A DNA stretch of 64,000 nt, taken from Alopecurus myosuroides. Taxonomy: Eukaryota > Streptophyta > Magnoliopsida > Poales > Poaceae. This document shows positions 21,667-33,394 of this stretch, piece after piece. A program made the position numbers and the translations under genes. The stretch is taken from the NCBI GenBank assembly GCA_028641055.1, contig CM054060.1, positions 55,020,292 through 55,084,291 on the forward strand. Reading direction: 5' to 3'. Each line of letters starts with the position of its first letter. The stretch's first letter is position 1. Under the pieces are notes generated by a model, which ran no database searches, was not told the DNA's origin, and saw only the letters and a program-made list of their open reading frames with translations.

Positions 21667-24532
21667 GTTTCCCCTCTTTTTGTTTAAATTTTTTAAGTTG
21701 CACTTATTTTGCTTTCCTATGCTTGTTGCTTTGTGTTTTCATGACTTGTTTTTCTGCAAGATTATTTTTCATAGGAAGTGGGTTAGACTTAAATGTGTTT
21801 TATATTTTCTTCTTGATTCTCTCTTATTGTACTTCTACTCTTATTATTATGTGAGCATCTTTTAAAAATCATTGTGCCTAGCTGAAAGGCGTTAAAAGAA
21901 AGCGCTACCGGGAGACAACCCGTTTTATTTCTCTGTTTTCATTCAGTTTTCCTTTGTTTTCTTTTGTTGCTTTGCACCTGGGCGTTGTCTATTTCCTTAG
22001 AAACCCCTATATATCTTTTCTTTTGTGTTTTTGTTGAACCAAGTAAAGTCTCTAGTGGAAAGTTGAGACTATATTTCGGATTTCTGTGCAGGAAACATAT
22101 TTCTGCTGTCCACTGTTAAATACGTATAAAATCACAGAAAATTCAAAATGACCTGAGCTTTTTTGTGCTTAATCCTGGGCTATATACGCAACTTTTTTTA
22201 GTTGAACACTTTCTGATTTGAGAAACATAAGATTTCTCTAAAAAATCGATCTTTACCTGCTGTTCTGTTTTGAGAGATTTCTGCCAATAATTGCATTTGC
22301 ATCTTAATCTCTTTCTTTTGTTGTTATTTTGAGAAAAGAGTTTTAAAGGAAGTTTTGACAGTAGCTAATGTGTTTATGAGTGTTAGGCTTGTGTTGAAAC
22401 TGAACCATGTGAATTTATTATTTCGATTGCACTAACGTTGCTAATGAAGATTGTGAGAAGTTTGGTGTGAAGGAAGTTTTCAAGTGTCAAGAGAACATGA
22501 TGATATGATGTAATCAAGAAGAGTGAAAATCCTAAGCTTGGGGATGCCCCGGTGGTACATCTCAGAAAATTCCAAGAAGAGTCAAGCGTGTAAGCTTGGG
22601 GATGCCCAAGGCATCCCCTTCTTCATCAACAAATTATCAGGTCACTTCTAGTGAAACTATATTTTTATTCAGTCACATCTTATGTGCTTTACTTGGAGCG
22701 TCTTTTATTTTTGCTTTCAATTTGTTTAGTTTTATTTGCTGTAATAAATAGTTGGATCCTATCATACTTGTGTGAGAGAGAGAGACACGCTCCGTTTTCA
22801 TTGCTTAGAACACTCTCGTTTTCATTCTTATTGTTCTGTGAGTGTTTACTTTTTGCTAGTACAGAGTTCAGCCCTTGTTTTCATGCATCTCTTATTCAGA
22901 GATGTTAGTTTTAGTAATGTTATGTGAGTACTCTCATGTTTGATTGTTGTAGCATAAAGAGTATTTTTGTTAAAACATATCTTGTATGGTGCTTTTTGGG
23001 AAAAGAAACTGCTGCTTGAAGTAGAATTTTTAATGGTGCAAGTAGAAGCTTGTATAGACTGTGGCTAGAACTTTTTCATATCATGCTAGATGCTATTTTA
23101 GTTTTAAAGCCTTGTGGTTATTGAGTAGCATGAATAGCCTTAAATACCTGAGAGCGATTAATATGTCTTGAAAGATTCATAAGTTGTTCTTGTCATAGTA
23201 AAGCATCAATATATGGTATTCTCTTTCGAATGTTTTATTTGGTTGACTTGGCGCATGCTCACACCATGTTTATGACTACGAACCAGTCAAAAATAGCCTA
23301 CATGACCATTAGTTTTTGAACTTGTGATACCGCTTATACGTTAATTATGATGTTTATATCGCTATGCATGGGTATGGCTCTTATGCTCTCTTGATTTGTC
23401 GCTCACAGTCTTTTGCTAGCCTCCACCTGTACTGAGTATGAGCTCTACTAATGCATCCAAACTCCTTAAACCAAAGATTTCCCATTGTGTACACCATACC
23501 TTCCTACATGTGGTATTTAACTACCCCTCCAAGTAAATTGCTCATATGTTACCTTTAAAACCTTCAAAATTATTCCTGTTTTGTGTTCTTGTTTTTCTCA
23601 TGAGGACGTCAATAGAGAATCTTTATCTCACTTGTTGATTGGATTTCACACCATGGACTAGTGGCTTCATCCGCTTATCCAAATGATAGAAGAGCTGGCA
23701 TCGGGGTGCCCAGCCCCAAATTAATACAAACAAATTCTCTTCACTATTTTTGCCCATGATTTATCAGTCAAAGCATAATTGTGAAAACAAAAGAGAAAGA
23801 GGGATGACCTTCTACACCAGTTGTGTCCTTCACCATGGGAGCCTCTCTTGTGAATCCAGTTGGCTTGTGACGTACTGTATTATTTGTTTACCATTCGTTG
23901 ACATTAACATACACCTCTGCTAAAAAGTAAACACTCCTCCACGGTGTCAAACTTTTAATACCTCTGTTTAATAAAATAAAAACCTCTAGCACATGAGTGA
24001 TCCCTGCTTCCCTCTGCGAAGGGCCTTTCTTTTACTTTTATGTTGAGTCTCCATCTTCTAACTTTATGCACAGTTGAGAGAGCATTTTTGCCATTATGAG
24101 TTCTATGTGCATTTGTCCCATAAACATCAATAATTACTGCATGATGTGATATTATTTGTTCTTAAATTATTTTTTCTTGTCTTCCTTACGAACTTGAAAG
24201 TGTCCTGGCATTTATGTTTTGTCCCACTCTTAAGGACTAGCGAAATACCATTTTGCCATGCTTTCTCTATACCTGAAACAAACGTTTATCTTTCTTTGCA
24301 TTATTATCCATGATCCTTTATTTAAGATACTCTTCATGATGCAAAGTGATTTCTATGCTCTATTATTAAAGTTCTATTTATCATGTTTGTGTTTGAAGTT
24401 CTATGATCTCAGCGTACATATGCTTTTACATTCTAATGATCAAGTTTATGATAGTAGCATGTCACCTCAGAAATTATTTTGTTTTATCGTTTACCTACTC
24501 GAGTACGAGTAGGAACTAAGCTTAGGGATGCT
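21667..24532 (+). other. non-coding interior of the 19515-25936 element
   Basis: AT-rich, about 2.9 kb, without convincing frames. The short motif aagcttggggatgcc occurs twice near 22530-22610, and a variant, aagcttagggatgct, sits directly before the right LTR (24518-24532) where the polypurine tract is expected. Confidence 0.6.
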
Positions 24533-25936
24533 TGATATGTCATAAACGTAACCCTAATTTCTGATGTTCCATGTTGTTTCCCACATGTTTTCCTTACACT
24601 TTATGTCATTTTTACACGTTTTCCGGGATTAACCTATTAACAAGATGCCACAGAGCCGGTTCCCTGTTTTCTGCTGTTTTTAGTTTCAGAAAAGTTGTTC
24701 TGGAAATATTCTCGGAACTGAAAATTTTGAAAGCCAGAAGTCCTAAAAGTCCCGGAAGCTTCCAGAAGTCCCGAAGAGCCCCGGAGGGGGGCCACAGGGT
24801 GGCCACACCATGGGGTGGTGCGGGTCCCCCTAGCCGCGCCACCTAGGGGTGTGGGCCCCCTGACCACCTCCCGGCATCGCCTTTTCGCCCATATATACTC
24901 CCCGATGCATAAATCTTAGGAGGATCGACCTTTTCCACAAAATATGTCTGTAGCTCCGGCGCCGCCACCGACAAGTTTCGGGGGGACAGATCTCTGTTCT
25001 ATCACCCTGCCGGGACGGGGAAGTGCCCCCGGAAGTCATCTCCATCGACTCCACCGCCATCTCCATCGCCGTTGTTGTCTCCTATGATGAGGAGGGAGTA
25101 GTTCTCCCCCGGGGCTGAGGGCTCTACCAGTAGCTATGTGGTTCATCTCTCTCACCCATGGTGTGATCTTTATGTGATCATGAGCTTTGTAATCTAGTTG
25201 AATATGTAGATTGATCTTCATCTGTTATGCTACTCAAGTGGTTTTGTTATCTTCCTAAACACTTTGATCACGGGGTAAAGGTGATAGTGTGTGCACCGTG
25301 TGGTTTAGCATGATATTTATATCTTGTGTTGGAAGATGAACCTATGAAATTGTGGTGTTTGCGTGGAACCATCTGGGTCCCATGCTGATAGCATGGGGTT
25401 TACTTGGTTGGGAAAGTTCTTACTCTGAGGAGTGTTGTTAAAACCCTACGCAAGGATTAGTGTTCGTTATTCGACCGGAGAGTGGTTCAGAGTAGAATAG
25501 TGAAGAAATGATATTTATGCATTCAATTATGTTTTCATTGTTGAGAGTGTCCTCTAGTGAAATTAGTAGCCCTTGGCCTTATTTCCAAGCATTGAAACAC
25601 CGTTTTCCGCCTGTTTTGGTACATGTTTGCTTGCTGCCAGTTTTATTTCAGATTGTTATTATCACTTATAATCATCCATACTACTTGTAGTTTACTCTCT
25701 CTTCGCCGAACTAGTGCACCTATATACCTGACAAGTATATTGGGTGTGTTGGGGACACAAGAGACTTCTCATATCTTAATTGTAGGGTTGCTTGAGAGGG
25801 ATATCTTTGACCTCTACCTCCCTGAGTTCGATATACCTTGGGTGATTCACTTAAGGGAAACTTGCTGCTGTTCTACAAACCTCTGCACTTGGAGGCCCAA
25901 CACTGTCTACAAGAATAGAAGCGTGCGTAGACATCA
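24533..25936 (+). repeat. right LTR of the 19515-25936 element
   Basis: Direct repeat of 19515-20911, starting TGATATGTCATAAACG and ending GTAGACATCA. It is followed by the duplicated target AAGAC and the resumption of duplication copy B. Confidence 0.93.
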
Positions 25937-27433
25937 AAGACCAACGTGGTTATGCTTTAGGGATCTAAGGCTCTCATATGTATGCATCGTAAATATTGGT
26001 AAGAAACCATAAATGGTTCGTCCATGGACTTGGGGCGAGTCGCCTACATGCTATAGCTAATCCCCTATGTCCATCCACAACACATCGACACAATTCATAA
26101 AAGTTGGTATCCACGTCTCGCACCACCAGAGCATAGGGGAACATTACCGCCGGAGAAGAACAATGCTAATGAGGAGATCTAGCTCGTCGACGTGCCCTCG
26201 CACCTCCTTCCAAGGCCATATCTTGCCCCAGTCTACTCCCTCCCCTGATGTCCCCACCGTAGATGGTGGGCCGCATTGTCTTAGTGATACGATTTGATAG
26301 CTCATTTGGTGGCTAATCTTATGGTGGGAAAACACTCTCTCGATCTAGAGGGGAAGGCTCCCACGAACCAATTGCACGTCTTGTGAGATGATACGCCTAA
26401 GCAATCGATGAACCAAACCCAAATGGCACCGACCTAGCCAGAGAGGCCATCGACATGAACATAAAGTTAAATTCTTGCTTGCAATGGAGAACCAGCAAGA
26501 ACCACGAAAATAGCAATCTTAGATTGCAAATGTGAGTGATGAATCAAAATTTCAACAAATGGTGAATACATGACGTTTTGGTTGGTTCCATCCCTGCAAC
26601 TCGTGTATATGTTCTTTCATCATCCGCTTTAACCCCGCGTAGGAAAAGCTTGTTTTGGCGACATCTGGTCACTCACCGCAGTTGAGGTGGAGACAACATG
26701 GGCGAGAGGTGTTGCCGTCGAGTTCGCTTGCGACCCCACTATTGGGCACACATACCCCAATAAACGTAGCTAAGTGCAATAAAGGGGTCGCCCATGTGAT
26801 ACACGTGAAACAAGTAGAGTAGGCAGGAAATCACAATTTACCCGACCAGCAGAATTCTTAATTTACGAACTGTAAATACATTCAACCGCAGAATTTCAGT
26901 ACCTCCTGTCTTATGTTATGCTTTCGTTGCCGGAAATTACCTATCGGTTACCGGGCGAGATTATCACGCAAAATTTGATATCCAAACTTTAAAATGTCAT
27001 TTTTTTTTCAAAAACCAATTTTGTGAGGAAAAATCAGGCCCAAATTCCAAAGTTCCGATTTTTTTCCCCCAAGACTAACAGGGAAACTTAAACTGAAATC
27101 CTGGAACCCACTTTCTACATGTACTGATGCAGCAGTCATGCAGGATGGCAAGAGCAAAACGAAATTTTTGACAGATAACCAAATCCCAGCTTAGCACTAA
27201 CAGTTCTTGCAAATATCCATGTAAAATTGATAAACACAAGCATGAGTTTGTCAATTGCCTGCCTGACACATCAGCTGTTTACAAATCCTTTATTTTTTCG
27301 AACTGTCCTCTGCTGTCTTTCTTCAAACTGTGACGTGGAAGGAGTCTTGAACGATATCAACTGTTAGTCCGGGGCACCGCCGCACCGGCCCCTTAAATTT
27401 CAACCTCTAGCCCTAACCCTCCCAACCCACACC

Positions 27434-29434
27434 ATGACACCCATGCCCTCCCCGTCTCGCCGCCGTGGCGCCCGCCATCGGCGCAGCCGCAAGAAGGCGG
27501 CGGCGGCGGCTGCAGCTGCAGCGGAGGAGGAGAGGAACGGGAAGAACTGGGCGGAGATGCCGCTGGACTTGATCTTGGCCGTCCTCTACAAGCTGGACCA
27601 CATCGACATCCTCATGGGCGCTGACAAGGTGTGCCGCTCCTGGCGCCGCGCCGCGCGGGACGAGCCCGGGCTGTGGCGCCGCATCGTCATGCGCGGCAAC
27701 GCCGAGCTCTCCTCCAGGCTCAACCGACAGGGGATGGCCTGCGATGCCGTCCAACGCAGCGCGGGGCAGTGCGAGGCATTCTGCGGCGAGTACGCCGGCG
27801 ACGACGGATTCCTCTTGTACCTCAGCGAGCAGTGAGCATCTACAAACTCCCTGACCAACTTTATTGGTTGTGGTTTACCTTAACCTGTTTGTTTGATTGA
27901 TTAGGTCGAAAAACTTAGTGTTAATTACTGGTGGTCGACCTTGTTTTAATCCCACTGACTGTTATATTGTGGTATATCTTTTTGTGTCTCGTCTAAATTT
28001 AAATGTGTAATGAAATGACATGCAAGTCTTGCATGTTCTTAAAAAAAAAATTAATGTATGCATGTCTTCTTTTGGTTAGGCTGGTCATATGACTTCATAC
28101 CATGGTCTTTTAATTTTGTTGCTTCCATGGTTAGTACATATATATATTGCTGCTAGTTGCAATTTAGATTCGAAACATTACATATTACTTTGGATTTTAT
28201 GGTCATGTCAATTGTCTGCACATTTATACCTTTTTCAAGGTCTTTGTTTAGCTGCCATAATAGTTATTTCTGAACTATGGAACTGTTTAGACTTCAGAAA
28301 TCAAAGATAACTACGTCCAAAACAATGTTTCTCACCTGTTAAATGGGCTAGCTAAACTTCAGAGACGAGTTCAGACTACTGAGAGATGGAGATCAAATCT
28401 AACTGAAACTTTGTTCGTCGACAACTTAAGCTTTGAGTAATTTTTTTATTGGAATGTAGACTTAATTTAGTTGGTTCAGCTTACACACGAAATCGTCAGA
28501 TTCATGCAAAACTGCTGTAGTTACATTGTCATACATGATCGACTTTCATTCCTCTTGACCTTCCACGTATCATATCTGACATACATTGAACTTCTAGATT
28601 TGTAGGTAAACATTGTCGAAGCATGGATCTGTATGCATCATTATTTATTATTTCCGTTGAATAGCAGCCATTATATATCAAATTCGCCATGTAATTTGTT
28701 GTACCATTACATTGTTTTATCTTTGCAGGGCTCCATGCTTGAAGAGCCTTCGCCTCATCTCTTGCAACGGTGTCTCATTTGATGGGTTTGCAGAGCTAAT
28801 ACCAAGGTTTCCACTACTCGAGGAGATCGAGCTGTCGCGTTGTCCAAGGCTAAGGCTAACTGGATGGGGTCATCTTGTGGTGTACGATATTCTTCGGGAA
28901 ACATTCCCACAGCTGAAGCATTTCAGGGTGAACGAGCAGTACTTCGATGGGCTGGGTTGCATCGGCGGCAAGGACTATGATGCGGGGCATATTGCAACTA
29001 TGCATGAGCTGCGGTCATTACAGCTCTTCGCCAACGGCCTCAGCAACAAAGGGCTGGCGGCCATCTTGGATAACTGCCCACACCTAGAGTCCCTGGACAT
29101 ACGCCATTGCTTCAACGTGGACATGGATCGTGCAGACGAGGAGGGCAAGCTGCTGCGAGAGAGGTGCGCCCGTATCAAGACGGTGCGGCTTCCTCGCGAC
29201 TCGACCGATGACTACAGCTTCGACTTTGGGAGCCCTGAAATCGTTTGCTATGAAATAAATTGTGGCCACTACAGTCAGAAGTACACGCACGCACACCTTG
29301 GGACCGAAAGTATAGGAGGTATACCGCAGGGGGAAGTTGTGCTTACATATTACCATGACTGGTACACACCTCTCTATGCATACCATCAATTTTTTTTGTT
29401 CAGATCCATGCACAATTGTTTTTGTTTCACCTAA
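27434..29434 (+). CDS. F-box/LRR-repeat protein, copy B (apparently intact)
   Basis: Two exons: 27434-27831 (donor GTGAGC) and 28729-29434 (acceptor TTTGCAG), joined in frame, 367 residues. It is probably the substrate-binding subunit of an SCF (Skp1-Cullin-F-box) ubiquitin ligase, resembling the plant F-box/LRR 23 type. Residues 1-35 are basic with an alanine run. The F-box spans ~38-85 (AEMPLDLILAVLYKL, then VCRSWRRAARDEPGLW). From ~133 come leucine-rich repeats: CLKSLRLISC, FPLLEEIELSRC, FPQLKHFRV, LRSLQLFANGLSN, CPHLESLDIRHC, then RIKTVRLPRDS and an acidic stretch. The stop overlaps an AATAAA at 29433-29438, so the last codons may instead be removed by a further splice. The start is the first Met, in a GC-rich context, and is the same in both copies. 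Confidence 0.85.
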
Positions 29435-29556
29435 TAAAGCAAAGAAAATAATAGTTTGAAACTTTGCAGGTATTGGTATTAGGTATATGTAACCCGGACT
29501 GCATGCATGTACTCTTTCGGACAGAAATAATCGGAGGAATAGGACGATGATTACTA

Positions 29557-29649
29557 CTCCCTCCGATCCGAAGAAAGTGTCGGAGGGAGTAGTTCTAACT
29601 GCCTACGATTTCTATACAACCCATGACACTAATTCCGGATCGGAGGGAG
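29557..29649. mobile_element. Stowaway-like MITE, copy B
   Basis: Same insertion as 6138-6230, with the same ends and TA flanks (29555-29556, 29650-29651). It lies 120 bases past the F-box stop. Confidence 0.75.
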
Positions 29650-30196
29650 TAGTTCAGCAAAAGGCCCAACTTCATCATTCATGGTTATGTTTTGGCTCCT
29701 CTTCATGGTTAACAAAAGAAACATCATCATCGTGCATTTTCTTCAGTGTGAGGCCGGGTGTGAAGTACGTGAGAGCTTATCTCAGCTTAGTGTCTGCTGG
29801 CTGATGTAACAAGGAAATGGAGGTAAAGAAGGGCATCCACAATATTGACCACAAGGACGACTACAAGGAGAAGTGCTCTTATGGAAAACCTATGCATTGT
29901 GGAAGTTGACTTTAAGGGAATCTTCTTATGGTTAGACCATATGCTTAGGAGTTAGGGCATCACCGGGGGATATTTCTTACTACGTCTTCAATGATGAAGG
30001 CCATGAGGGTGTTGAGGTCGGTCTTATCTCCAATTAAACATTGTGAGAGTGGTTAGTAGACATAGAAACCCGTAGCTCTACGGCCTAGCCAAAACAATGA
30101 AATATATGGTTTATTAATCCCCAGTCGGCTAACAATTAGATACAATTTAGAATTGGCGAAGTCACCCGACCGAGCTCTATGCATTTGTGTCGGCCT

Positions 30197-30617
30197 AGAG
30201 CGTTTTCCCTCTCGCGAGCTCGTGATCGCTCCACCGTGGGGAGCACACCAAGTGTTGCACACCGTGCGCTGCCACCATGCGTCGCCACTTGGTACAAGCA
30301 GATGACTCGGAGTGCCGCTCGGAGCTTGAGGGTGACGATGGTGTGGATTCCACCGGCGGAGGCGGGCCGTGGATGCATACTTTCCTGTGTCCCTTAACAA
30401 GGTGAAAGAGTTGTTCCATATTGCCATGGAGGCAGAACACACCACGGCGACGTGGAAGCTCGCAGACCGAGCAGAGGAGGGACCCTATCCAAATCAAGGA
30501 GAACCGCACCATCTGTGGTGAGGACGGTAAGTACTGGGACATCTTCTCCGGCGGGGACGACTATGAGAAGGAGGGGGACGAGGTGCTGCCCCTAGCTGTG
30601 AACGACCACGAGGCAGG
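30197..30617 (+). pseudogene. GC-rich gene remnant, copy B
   Basis: Counterpart of 6975-7456 with an internal deletion of about 70 bases near 30325, and cut at 30617 by the LTR of R4. EHTTATWKLADRAEEG is kept in copy A and, at the DNA level, in B. Function unknown. Confidence 0.35.
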
Positions 30618-31877
30618 TTATACGTCTTAAACGTATCTATAATTTCTGATGTTTCATGTTGTTTTCATGCCATATGCTACATGTTTTCTATACAATTTAT
30701 GTCATTTTTAATGGTTTTCCTCGGACTAACCTATTAACAAGATGCCACAACGTCAATTCATGTTTTCTGTTATTTTTTTGTTTTAGATTAGTTGTTCTGG
30801 AAACATTCTCGTAATTGGACGAAACGAAAACCCAGGACCTTAGAATTTTGTCACGTACACGGAGTCCGGAGGAGACCCTGAGGGGGCCCCCTGGAGGGCC
30901 ACACCATAGGGTGGCGTGGATCCCCCTGGCCGCACCACCAGGTGGTGTGGCCCCCTAGCCACCCACCGACGTTTCCCTTTCGCCTATTTAAACTCCTCCT
31001 CGGGAAAACCCTAAACACCCGAGCCTTTTCCACAAAAAAGTTCTGTAGCTGCCATCATTTTCAACCCTAGTTCGGGACGGTTCCGAAGGTCTCCCCGGCA
31101 CCCTGCCGGGAGGGGAAATCATCACCGGAGGGCTCTTAATCACCATGCCTGCCTCCGGAGTGATGCGTGAGTAGTTCATCCTTGTACTTATGGTCTATAG
31201 TAGTAGCTAGATGATTGTCTTTCACCTCTTTATGCCTCATGTTTAGATCTTGTGAGCTGCCTAACATGATCAAGATCATCTTATTGTAATGCTACATGTT
31301 GTGTTTGCTGGGATCCGATGAATATTGAATGCTATGTCCAGTGATTATCAATCTATCATGTTCTTTCATATTTATGTTATTTATGATCTTGCATGCTCTC
31401 CGTTACTAGTATATGATATGGACAAGTTGGTACTTTTAACTCCAAGAGGGGGTATTTATGCTAGATAGTGGGTTCATGCCTCCCTTTATTTCATGCTCGA
31501 GTGAAAGAAATGTAACAGATGGGAATGTGTTGTTGCCATTAGTGAGAAAACAACGATATTTACATTACACACTTTACTTAATGTAATTATCTGTTACTTG
31601 CAACTTAATACCCAAGGTTTGATTGGATGATGCTCCGAGGGTGGATTATTAGTTATAGATGCAGTTGGATAACGATCTAATAATTATGTTGTAATGCCCG
31701 CATGAACACATAGTAATCACCATGTCATGCATATGCACTATGGTGCAGCCTTCATATCCGTCAATTGCCCATCTATAATTTGTTTACCCAACATATCTAT
31801 TTTGGAGAGACACCACTAGTAAACTATGGACCCCGGTACATTTATTTTACACTGATAATACAACCTACTACAAACAC
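30618..31877 (+). repeat. R4 left LTR, first part
   Basis: LTR sequence in direct orientation, of which 31545-31877 is repeated at 42312-42662. The junction with the inverted segment falls in caaacac (31871-31877), which also occurs at the matching point of the normal LTR. Confidence 0.8.
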
Positions 31878-32090
31878 AACATGTAGCATTACAATAAGAT
31901 GATCTTGATCATGTTAGGCAGCTCACAAGATCTAAACATGAGGCATAAAGAGGAGAAGACAATAATATAGCTACTGCTATAGACCCATAGTACAAGGGTG
32001 AACTACTCATGCATCACTCCGGAGGTAGGCATGGTGATTAAGAGCCCTCCGGTGATGATTTCCCCTCCCGGCAAGGTGCCGGGGAGACCG
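31871..32090 (-). repeat. inverted duplication of R4 LTR segment
   Basis: About 220 bases that are the inverted copy of 31088-31307 with only a few differences (for example catgaggcataaagaggaga against the inverse of 31224-31244). With its partner it forms a large inverted repeat with a ~560-base loop. Confidence 0.92.
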
Positions 32091-32304
32091 ATGGAGATTG
32101 CGTTGGTGTTTGGAAGGGATTCAGTAAACTGACCTTGGCCAGCAAGCAGAAAAAGGACTGACGTCTTGGGGCGCGCTAGCGCGCGTACTCTTCTTCTGCG
32201 AGAATCCATCCAAATCCACCACTTCTTGTTGGTTGGTGTTCCATTCTGTTATCTTAGACTATGCTGCCTTCTTGAATTCCATTCTTCGTCTCCCTAGTCG
32301 AAGT
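32091..32304. other. filler sequence left of R1
   Basis: Unrelated to the R4 LTR on either side. Together with 42149-42311 it forms about 370 bases of filler joining the inverted segment to the second LTR part. It contains a perfect 14-base palindrome GCGCGCTAGCGCGC at 32171-32184. Confidence 0.6.
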
Positions 32305-32855
32305 TGTCGAGACATCGTAGTAGTTTTCATAGACGGGGGTGCCATGAGACTACGGTAGAGACGTGGGGTAACGAGATCGCGTGGTGAACAGTGAACACAG
32401 GATTTACCCAGGTTCGGTACGTCGCGACAGTACGACGTGCCTACTCCTGCACTTCTCACTAATCAGAACTAAAGCCTGGATATAGAATTACAATGTGAAA
32501 TTTGGATCTAACTATTCGCAGAGGATCAACTTCCTGGCGAGTTAGCCTATATCTTCTTCTCTGTTCTCCGTTCTTAAACTTATCCCCCGTCCGGATTTAT
32601 ATAACAGCCAGATTAGGGCTTACAGAATAGGAAACCTAGAAGACTACAGTAACTATAACTTGGAAAGTAAGGAATCCGTCTTCTCCTCCAAGCCAGATCA
32701 CGTGGGCCGTGATCCGGGTCCTTCTAGAATCCGGCTTCTGTGCGTCGGGTTACTGGGCCGTCCAATGGACCACAGCCCACTATCGCTTGGGCCACCCTGG
32801 CAATCCGGCACTTTGACTACCATCTGATATACCCCTATTCGGTATATATCCGACA
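32305..32855 (-). repeat. R1 3' LTR
   Basis: 551 bp, TG...CA, paired with 41598-42148. Next to its inner edge, cttgggggctac on the minus strand (32856-32867) is the likely polypurine tract. Confidence 0.95.
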
Positions 32856-33247
32856 GTAGCCCCCAAGAAGGATAAAAACTCTGATTCGCCGTCTTTCGCC
32901 AAATGTGCTTTGTCCGAGAAATTTCGATCAGCAGTCTTGATTCTTCTTATTCTTCTTTGAAAGAGATGGTAACGTGAAACTCGGAATCCTGAAAATCCAG
33001 CTTTCCTCTCACGATCCTTCGCGGAGAAGGAACTTCCTACGTCAGCGCTTTAATCATGCTGACGTAAGGGTCTTTTGGGTTTCACGCGGGAAACCCAGTA
33101 ACGTATCTCTGACAGATTCTCACGGGAAACGAGGAGATAGCCATCATTACACTGTCGTTTCATTTCCTGGATTTTCCGGCGAGTGACACGCGTTGATCAT
33201 CCAACGGTCAAAATAGCCGTTGGCACGCATCTTGACGGATTTCCGGC

Positions 33248-33255
33248 TATAAGTA
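33248..33255 (+). promoter_or_regulatory. TATA box of the R1 accessory gene
   Basis: tataagta, about 147 bases upstream of the ATG at 33395. The sister element R2 has tataaata at the equivalent place (46636-46643), so the position is conserved. Confidence 0.65.
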
Positions 33256-33394
33256 GTCGCCTTCGTCCTCGCTGAATCCCTTCCGCTCTCTCACTCTCCA
33301 CGCCATTGCTGCGCACAAGCACGCGAGCGAAGAACCGTTCCCGAGCGCTCACCGCACCCAGGGAATCACCGGAGACGAAACGCGCCGCCACCCA

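Larger units (their letters stand above)
19515..25936 (+). mobile_element. complete non-autonomous LTR retrotransposon
   Basis: A 6.4-kb element with LTRs of about 1.4 kb (19515-20911 and 24533-25936), both starting TGATA and ending CATCA. It is flanked by a perfect 5-bp duplication AAGAC (19510-19514, 25937-25941), and copy A supplies the empty site. The primer site is complementary to tRNA-Asp, as in the Athila group of Ty3/gypsy. The ~3.6-kb interior has only one sizeable frame (21139-21666) and no reverse transcriptase, RNase H or integrase, so it depends on a partner. Its interior near 21880-22150 resembles R4 at 45285-45560 (caagtaaagtctctagtg, tttctgctgtccactgttaa), so the two families are related. 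Confidence 0.95.
25942..30617 (+). repeat. segmental duplication, copy B, right part
   Basis: Continues copy B from the point where the retrotransposon interrupted it, matching 2551-7436 of copy A. It lacks the ~185-base stretch found at about 6717-6901 in A, and has a longer intron segment around 28005-28075. It is ended by the LTR of element R4 at 30618. Confidence 0.93.
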
